A program made the position numbers and the translations under genes. The notes beneath the pieces are model-generated. The model had not been told where the DNA came from and did not search any database. It worked only from the letters and a program-made list of their open reading frames with translations. A stretch of DNA of 10,129 bases from NCBI GenBank assembly GCA_033763435.1, contig JANRKN010000131.1, forward strand, positions 1-10,129, read 5' to 3'. Origin of the DNA: JANRKN01 sp033763435. GTDB lineage: Bacteria > Planctomycetota > Phycisphaerae > Phycisphaerales > UBA1924. Of this stretch, positions 6,841 to 10,129 are shown one piece after another (within the stretch, counting starts at the first letter, position 1; each line of letters opens with the position of its first letter).

Positions 6841-7713
6841 ATGAATCAGACTGTTGTGGACATGTTGAGGCTGGTGGCGGCGGTGCGTGTGAGTTCGTCG
6901 AAGTTCGACGATCGCACGCTCAGACTGGCCGCGGGCATCAAGGCGATCTTCCGGCTGAAGCTGGTCGTGATGGGCATCGTGCGGATCGAGCCGGGGCCGA
7001 AGTTCGGGATCGTCGAGGTCTCGCAGGCGGGCGACCTTTTGCCCGAAGAGCAGCGCGTGTTCGAGACGCACCTGCGCGACCTGGACCGCTATCCCGACAT
7101 CGCGCACCGCGAGTGCGTGAGACGCGTCGCGGAGAGCCCGCGCAACACTCACGCCTACCGCCGGCAGGACGTCGTGAGCGATGCCGAGTGGTACGCGCAC
7201 CCCTACGTCACCGATTGCCGGCGCCCGGGCGGGGTCGACGGCGTGCTCTACGCGACCACGCCCCTGCTCGACGAGCCGGGCCTCTACCTGAGCTTCGGGC
7301 TCCACCGGGCCTGGGGCGAAGCGCAGTTCAGCGAAGAGGACGTGCTGCACGTGCGGACCCTGCTGGAGAGCCTCGACTGGCTGATCGAGGGCCGACGGCA
7401 TGAGCGCCGGGGCGAGGCGGTGCTCGTCGAGCTTTCGCCGCGGCTGCGCCAGACGCTCGCGTGCCTGATCGAAGGCCAGACCGAGAAAGAGGCCGCGATC
7501 AATCTGGGCATCAGCCCGCACACCATCCATCAATACGCCAAGCGGATTTACAAGATGCTCGGCGCAAGCTCCCGCGGCGAACTCGTCGCCCGGGCGCGCG
7601 ACCTGGGCGTGACGCCCGCGACGCTCCGCGCCGTCGACGAGGCCAACATGCGCCAAACCTTGCCCACGTCGGTGCTTATGAACGATAAGGGCCGCGGCAT
7701 CGGCTACGACTGA
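6841..7713 (+). CDS. LuxR-type (GerE helix-turn-helix) transcriptional regulator
   Basis: A 290-residue protein with a C-terminal LuxR/GerE-type helix-turn-helix at about 199-256: LSPRLRQTLACLIEGQTEKE, then AAINLGISPHTIHQYAKRIY and KMLGASSRGELVARA. This includes the conserved Glu and the SPHTIHQ recognition-helix region. Residues 1-190 form one or more alpha/beta sensory domains, possibly GAF- or PAS-like. I see no receiver phosphoacceptor pattern and no recognisable acyl-homoserine-lactone binding motif, so the signal is unknown. About 34 residues follow the HTH, which is longer than usual. The chosen ATG 6841 begins the first well-formed helix (NQTVVDMLRLVAAV). ATG 6832 two codons upstream in phase is equally possible, and neither has a strong ribosome binding site. 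No genes follow closely, so targets may be elsewhere or the gene itself through the palindrome upstream. Confidence 0.88.
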   Translation: MNQTVVDMLRLVAAVRVSSSKFDDRTLRLAAGIKAIFRLKLVVMGIVRIEPGPKFGIVEVSQAGDLLPEEQRVFETHLRDLDRYPDIAHRECVRRVAESPRNTHAYRRQDVVSDAEWYAHPYVTDCRRPGGVDGVLYATTPLLDEPGLYLSFGLHRAWGEAQFSEEDVLHVRTLLESLDWLIEGRRHERRGEAVLVELSPRLRQTLACLIEGQTEKEAAINLGISPHTIHQYAKRIYKMLGASSRGELVARARDLGVTPATLRAVDEANMRQTLPTSVLMNDKGRGIGYD

Positions 7714-7727
7714 ACGGCTGTCGTTCA
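7711..7727 (+). terminator. Small hairpin overlapping the LuxR-type gene stop codon
   Basis: TGAACG (7711-7716) pairs perfectly with CGTTCA (7722-7727) around the loop GCTGT, and the first three bases are the TGA stop codon. A G-run follows instead of a T-run, so if it terminates transcription it does so in an unusual way; it may only protect the mRNA end. Confidence 0.3.
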
Positions 7728-7739
7728 GGGGGACGCGCC

Positions 7740-7775
7740 GGGTGGGGTGCTGGGTGGGGCGCTGGGTGGGGCGCG
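7740..7775 (+). repeat. Three tandem 12-bp G-rich repeats (G-quadruplex-capable)
   Basis: Three contiguous 12-base units at 7740-7751, 7752-7763 and 7764-7775 read GGGTGGGGTGCT, GGGTGGGGCGCT and GGGTGGGGCGCG. Each contains two runs of at least three G separated by one T, giving six runs in 32 bases on the plus strand, enough for a stable intramolecular G-quadruplex in DNA or in the regulator's mRNA. It lies 27 bases after the LuxR-type stop codon. Confidence 0.75.
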
Positions 7776-7800
7776 ATCCGTACGCAACATGAAACAGCTT

Positions 7801-7982
7801 CACCGGCGCGTATCAGCCGGTGCGCGCGCTGGCGCCGGTTGCAAGGCGCCCGAAGGACGCGCCGCGCGTCGGGGGCTCAGGGAGTGAATCCCTTGGGTCA
7901 AACTCCCCGAACCGGTGACGAAGGTCGGGACACCGAGCCCACGCGGCGGTCTGTAACAGCGCCCGCCTCGGCGCCCCCGAGG
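7801..7982 (+). ncRNA. Candidate structured RNA (multi-stem junction), unidentified class
   Basis: This stretch has an unusual density of nested perfect complementarity. CACCGGC (7801-7807) pairs with GCCGGTG (7816-7822), and GGCGCC at 7831-7836 with 7845-7850. A closed multi-branch element follows. CGCGT (7865-7869) pairs with ACGCG (7941-7945), and GGGCT (7873-7877) with AGCCC (7936-7940). Inside are AGGGA/TCCCT (7879-7883/7889-7893, loop GTGAA), a possible GGG/CCC stem (7895-7897/7905-7907) and CGGTG/CACCG (7913-7917/7931-7935). CCTCGG/CCGAGG (7966-7971/7977-7982) follows. The 3' strands CACCG, AGCCC and ACGCG are directly contiguous, as expected for coaxially stacked junction helices. It could be a leader or riboswitch for the gene at 8153 or an independent RNA. 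The blocks GTGAATC and CCCGAAC recall the ydaO (c-di-AMP) riboswitch, but its conserved GTCAGCTAACC strand is missing, so I do not assign that class. Confidence 0.45.
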
Positions 7983-7987
7983 ACAAC

Positions 7988-8104
7988 CCAAGAAAACTTG
8001 GAAACAATGCCGAGTTGCAAGAAATCAAGCTTCTGGCAACGGATTTCTTGTTTGACCTGACATAGGGTTGTCAGTCCCGCCGAGGCATGCACACATTTTT
8101 GTGC
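7988..8104 (+). promoter_or_regulatory. AT-richer leader with successive hairpins and two competing pairings
   Basis: This part is clearly lower in GC than its surroundings. Hairpins follow one another: CCAAG/CTTGG (7988-7992/7997-8001, loop AAAA); CAAGAAATC/GATTTCTTG (8018-8026/8042-8050, 9 bp); CTGACA/TGTCAG (8057-8062/8069-8074); and GCACA/TGTGC (8089-8093/8100-8104). GTTGC (8014-8018) can also pair with GCAAC (8036-8040), nested against the 9-bp stem so that the shared C at 8018 and the loop geometry make the two pairings compete. No protein-like frame is seen. The promoter of the gene at 8153 should lie here or upstream, but I cannot single out a -10/-35 pair. Confidence 0.45.
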
Positions 8105-8152
8105 CCGGGCGGGGGGTTGAGCGCACCTCGGATGGGGCACTGGAGCACGACG

Positions 8153-8569
8153 ATGGCCAAGCGGAGCAAAGGCGGGCTGGCGGGGATCTCGACGGCGGAC
8201 CTTTCGCGGGAACTCAAGCGCCGGAGCCGCGGCCTGAACGTGCTCAACCGCAAGCGCGAGAAGCTGCTGGCCAAGCTCGCCGGGATCGAAAGCCAGATCG
8301 CTGACCTCAGCCGCCTGATCGGTGTGCCGGCGCCCGCGCGGCGTGGCGCGCGCCCGGGCCGGCGTGCGGGCGGCGGGATGACCCTGCCCGAAGCGCTCCA
8401 GAAGCTCCTGACGGGCAAGACCTTGAGCGTGACCGAGGCCGCGGCCCGCGTCGGCGAAGTCGGCTACCACTCCGACGCCGCCAACTTCCGCGTCATGGTC
8501 AACGCCGCCCTCATCAAGCACAAGGACAAGTTCAAGAAGGTCTCCCGCGGCCAGTACACCGCCGCCTGA
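8153..8569 (+). CDS. Small coiled-coil plus winged-helix (HARE-HTH-like) protein
   Basis: A 138-residue basic protein. ATG 8153 is chosen because GGAG (8142-8145) stands seven bases upstream and the recognisable sequence begins MAKRSKGGLAGISTADLSRE; the frame is open back to 8087. Residues 14-54 (LSRELKRRSRGLNVLNRKRE and onwards) are charged heptad-like sequence, probably a coiled coil for self-association. Residues 62-73 form a basic Arg/Gly linker. Residues 76-136 (MTLPEALQKLLTGKTLSVTE, GYHSDAANFRVMVNAALI, FKKVSRGQY) match the layout of a HARE-HTH-type winged helix: L-EAL--LL-GK-LSVTE, GY-S---NF-V-VN-AL and F-KVSRGQY. I associate this architecture with a planctomycete family of unknown function. 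By analogy with other small basic oligomeric proteins it may bind DNA or organise the nucleoid, but this is inference. It is a single-gene unit ended by the hairpin at 8603. Confidence 0.85.
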   Translation: MAKRSKGGLAGISTADLSRELKRRSRGLNVLNRKREKLLAKLAGIESQIADLSRLIGVPAPARRGARPGRRAGGGMTLPEALQKLLTGKTLSVTEAAARVGEVGYHSDAANFRVMVNAALIKHKDKFKKVSRGQYTAA

Positions 8570-8602
8570 GATCCCTTCCCGTCCTTCCGCACGTACAAAC
8601 GA

Positions 8603-8641
8603 CACGGGCCTCGCTCTCAGAGCGGGGCCCGTGGTGCTTTT
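8603..8641 (+). terminator. Strong intrinsic terminator after the winged-helix gene
   Basis: CACGGGCCTCGCTC (8603-8616) pairs with GAGCGGGGCCCGTG (8620-8633) over 14 bp with one G-T wobble and a TCA loop, and TTTT follows at 8638-8641. It stands 33 bases after the stop codon at 8569. The minus strand has only a weak T-rich end, so it is best read as serving the plus strand. Confidence 0.85.
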
Positions 8642-8671
8642 GGGATTCCGATGTTCGCGCCAGCCCGACGC

Positions 8672-8700
8672 GCGCGCAGCATCGCTCAGCGATCGCGCGC
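8672..8700 (-). terminator. GC-rich hairpin downstream of the lipoprotein gene
   Basis: GCGCGC (8672-8677) pairs with GCGCGC (8695-8700), and inside this ATCGC (8681-8685) pairs with GCGAT (8689-8693) around a TCA loop. It begins 30 bases after the minus-strand stop codon at 8731. No T-run follows on the minus strand, so terminator function is only suggested by position and stem strength. Confidence 0.4.
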
Positions 8701-8730
8701 AGGGGCGTCACTCAGGCCCTTGGCACGTGA

Positions 8731-9006
8731 TTACGGAACGGGATAGATCGAGAGGCGCGACGGGCGATCCGAGAGGATCCAGGCGCCGACGTCGGCGTTG
8801 AACTGGCGCCAGTTCTCGTCGCTCGTGATCGCGACCTGGTTGTCCATGTCGACGCGACGCTCGTGCAGCGTGTCCAGCTCGGGCGAGGGGTTCCAGCGAT
8901 AGTCCGAGGCGGCCTGCCAGGACTCGCGGCTCTCGCACGCGCCCAGGAACGCGCCCGCAGCCAGAACCGCCAGCGAAACAGTGATGCCCGTACGACGATT
9001 GCGCAT
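8731..9006 (-). CDS. Small conserved-looking lipoprotein of unknown function
   Basis: A 91-residue protein starting MRNRRTGITV with a basic N-terminus, a hydrophobic stretch (about 8-20) and a lipobox LGAC (21-24), so Cys24 should be lipidated after signal peptidase II cleavage. The mature part of 68 residues is Arg-, Trp- and Asp-rich: WNPSPELDTLHERRVDMDNQ, then ENWRQFNADVGAWILSDRPS and RLSIYPVP. I have the impression of a recurring planctomycete envelope protein with a DRPSRLS...P ending, but I know no function. ATG 9006 is chosen because GGAG stands eight bases upstream on the minus strand and because it gives a proper lipoprotein signal; the frame is open to 9111. A CGGTACACTC promoter-like motif lies 155 bases upstream. 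It is transcribed in the same direction as clpB. Confidence 0.78.
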   Translation of the reverse strand: MRNRRTGITVSLAVLAAGAFLGACESRESWQAASDYRWNPSPELDTLHERRVDMDNQVAITSDENWRQFNADVGAWILSDRPSRLSIYPVP

Positions 9007-9252
9007 GCGACTTGCTCCGAACAAACCTGCCCCAGCCACCCCGCGACTCCCCAACGCTCCCGCCCCCGGCGTCGGGGACCGGATTGTCGGCCCGCTCCCC
9101 GGTCGGGTCAAATCGACCGGACCAACTGGGCAGGGCCCAAGGGAAAGGGACGACCGGCCCAGAGTGTACCGGTTCCGCGAGGGCCGGTTGCGGCGCCGCG
9201 CGGAAATGCCCAGCCCCCCGAGCTCACCCGGGGCAGACCGTCCGCCGGCGCG
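9007..9252 (-). promoter_or_regulatory. Intergenic region between clpB and the lipoprotein gene
   Basis: It contains CGGTACACTC on the minus strand and a perfect 6-bp inverted repeat, CCGGTC (9099-9104) with GACCGG (9115-9120), ten bases apart. The repeat lies between the promoter-like motif and the lipoprotein start, where it could be an operator or a leader hairpin. No clear terminator for clpB, meaning a stem followed by T on the minus strand, is visible. Confidence 0.4.
9162..9171 (-). promoter_or_regulatory. CGGTACACTC promoter-like motif, copy 3 (upstream of lipoprotein gene)
   Basis: The minus strand reads CGGTACACTC, identical over ten bases to the copies near 2590 and 2826 and again pointing at the next gene. 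The distance to ATG 9006 is 155 bases, so transcription from here would give a long leader containing the 9099-9120 inverted repeat. Confidence 0.45.

Positions 9253-10129
<877 letters not shown>

Noticed and set aside
6742..7803. 353-residue minus-strand open frame opposite the LuxR-type gene
   Set aside because: It has no domain features, and the plus strand encodes a clear helix-turn-helix.
7831..7865. Resemblance of CCCGAAGGACGC to parts of the glycine and glutamine (glnA) riboswitches
   Set aside because: Only this short block matches; the other conserved strands of both classes are not found nearby.
7865..7945. Identification of the structured region as a ydaO/yuaA (c-di-AMP) riboswitch
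   Set aside because: GTGAATC and CCCGAAC occur in the right order, but the highly conserved GTCAGCTAACC strand is absent and the pairing scheme differs.
7714..8152. tRNA or other housekeeping RNA in the structured gap
   Set aside because: No GTTCGA-type T-loop, CCA end, SRP GGAAG motif or RNase P core sequence is seen on either strand.

Overview
The window looks like a piece of a high-GC chromosome from the Planctomycetota, most likely the Phycisphaerae. The evidence is the uniformly GC-rich coding, a C-terminal VPAPGALALLG...RRRRR sorting tail (the variant PEP-CTERM signal common in that group), a small coiled-coil/winged-helix protein of a type I associate with planctomycetes, and a 12-residue-spaced mix of short operons with structured intergenic DNA. 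This assignment is from recognition, not from a search. I see no transposase, phage gene, tRNA, rRNA or CRISPR array.

Layout, left to right: the C-terminal part of an M28 zinc aminopeptidase (1-621, +); a repeat-rich convergent gap (622-881); a multi-spanning membrane protein resembling the ALG10/DIE2 family of polyprenyl-phosphate-sugar-dependent glycosyltransferases (882-2543, -); a divergent promoter region; a UbiA-family polyprenyl-phosphate phosphoribosyltransferase (2855-3865, +); a secreted protein with a PEP-CTERM-like tail and two motifs resembling a caspase/legumain-type Cys-His dyad in reversed order (3980-5389, +); a Tat-exported calcineurin-like metallophosphoesterase (5479-6513, +); a LuxR-type regulator (6841-7713, +) behind a strong palindrome; about 440 bases of structured non-coding DNA (7714-8152); a 138-residue coiled-coil/winged-helix protein with a clear terminator (8153-8569, +); a small lipoprotein (8731-9006, -); and the C-terminal half of the ClpB second AAA+ module (9253-right edge, -), which carries an unusual Gly/Met-rich insertion.

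Functional links. The ALG10-like protein and the UbiA protein are divergently transcribed and both work on lipid-phosphate-linked sugars, so together they may supply and use a polyprenyl-phospho-pentose donor for cell-surface glycans. An identical 10-mer, CGGTACACTC, occurs three times, each time in front of a gene and in the same orientation relative to it (ALG10-like, UbiA, lipoprotein); it probably contains the -10 element. The M28 peptidase, the PEP-CTERM protein, the Tat phosphoesterase and the lipoprotein are all likely envelope or exported proteins.

The best candidates for something undescribed are the reversed-order Cys/His protein at 3980-5389, the structured leader at 7801-8104, and the bacterial ALG10-like/UbiA pair.
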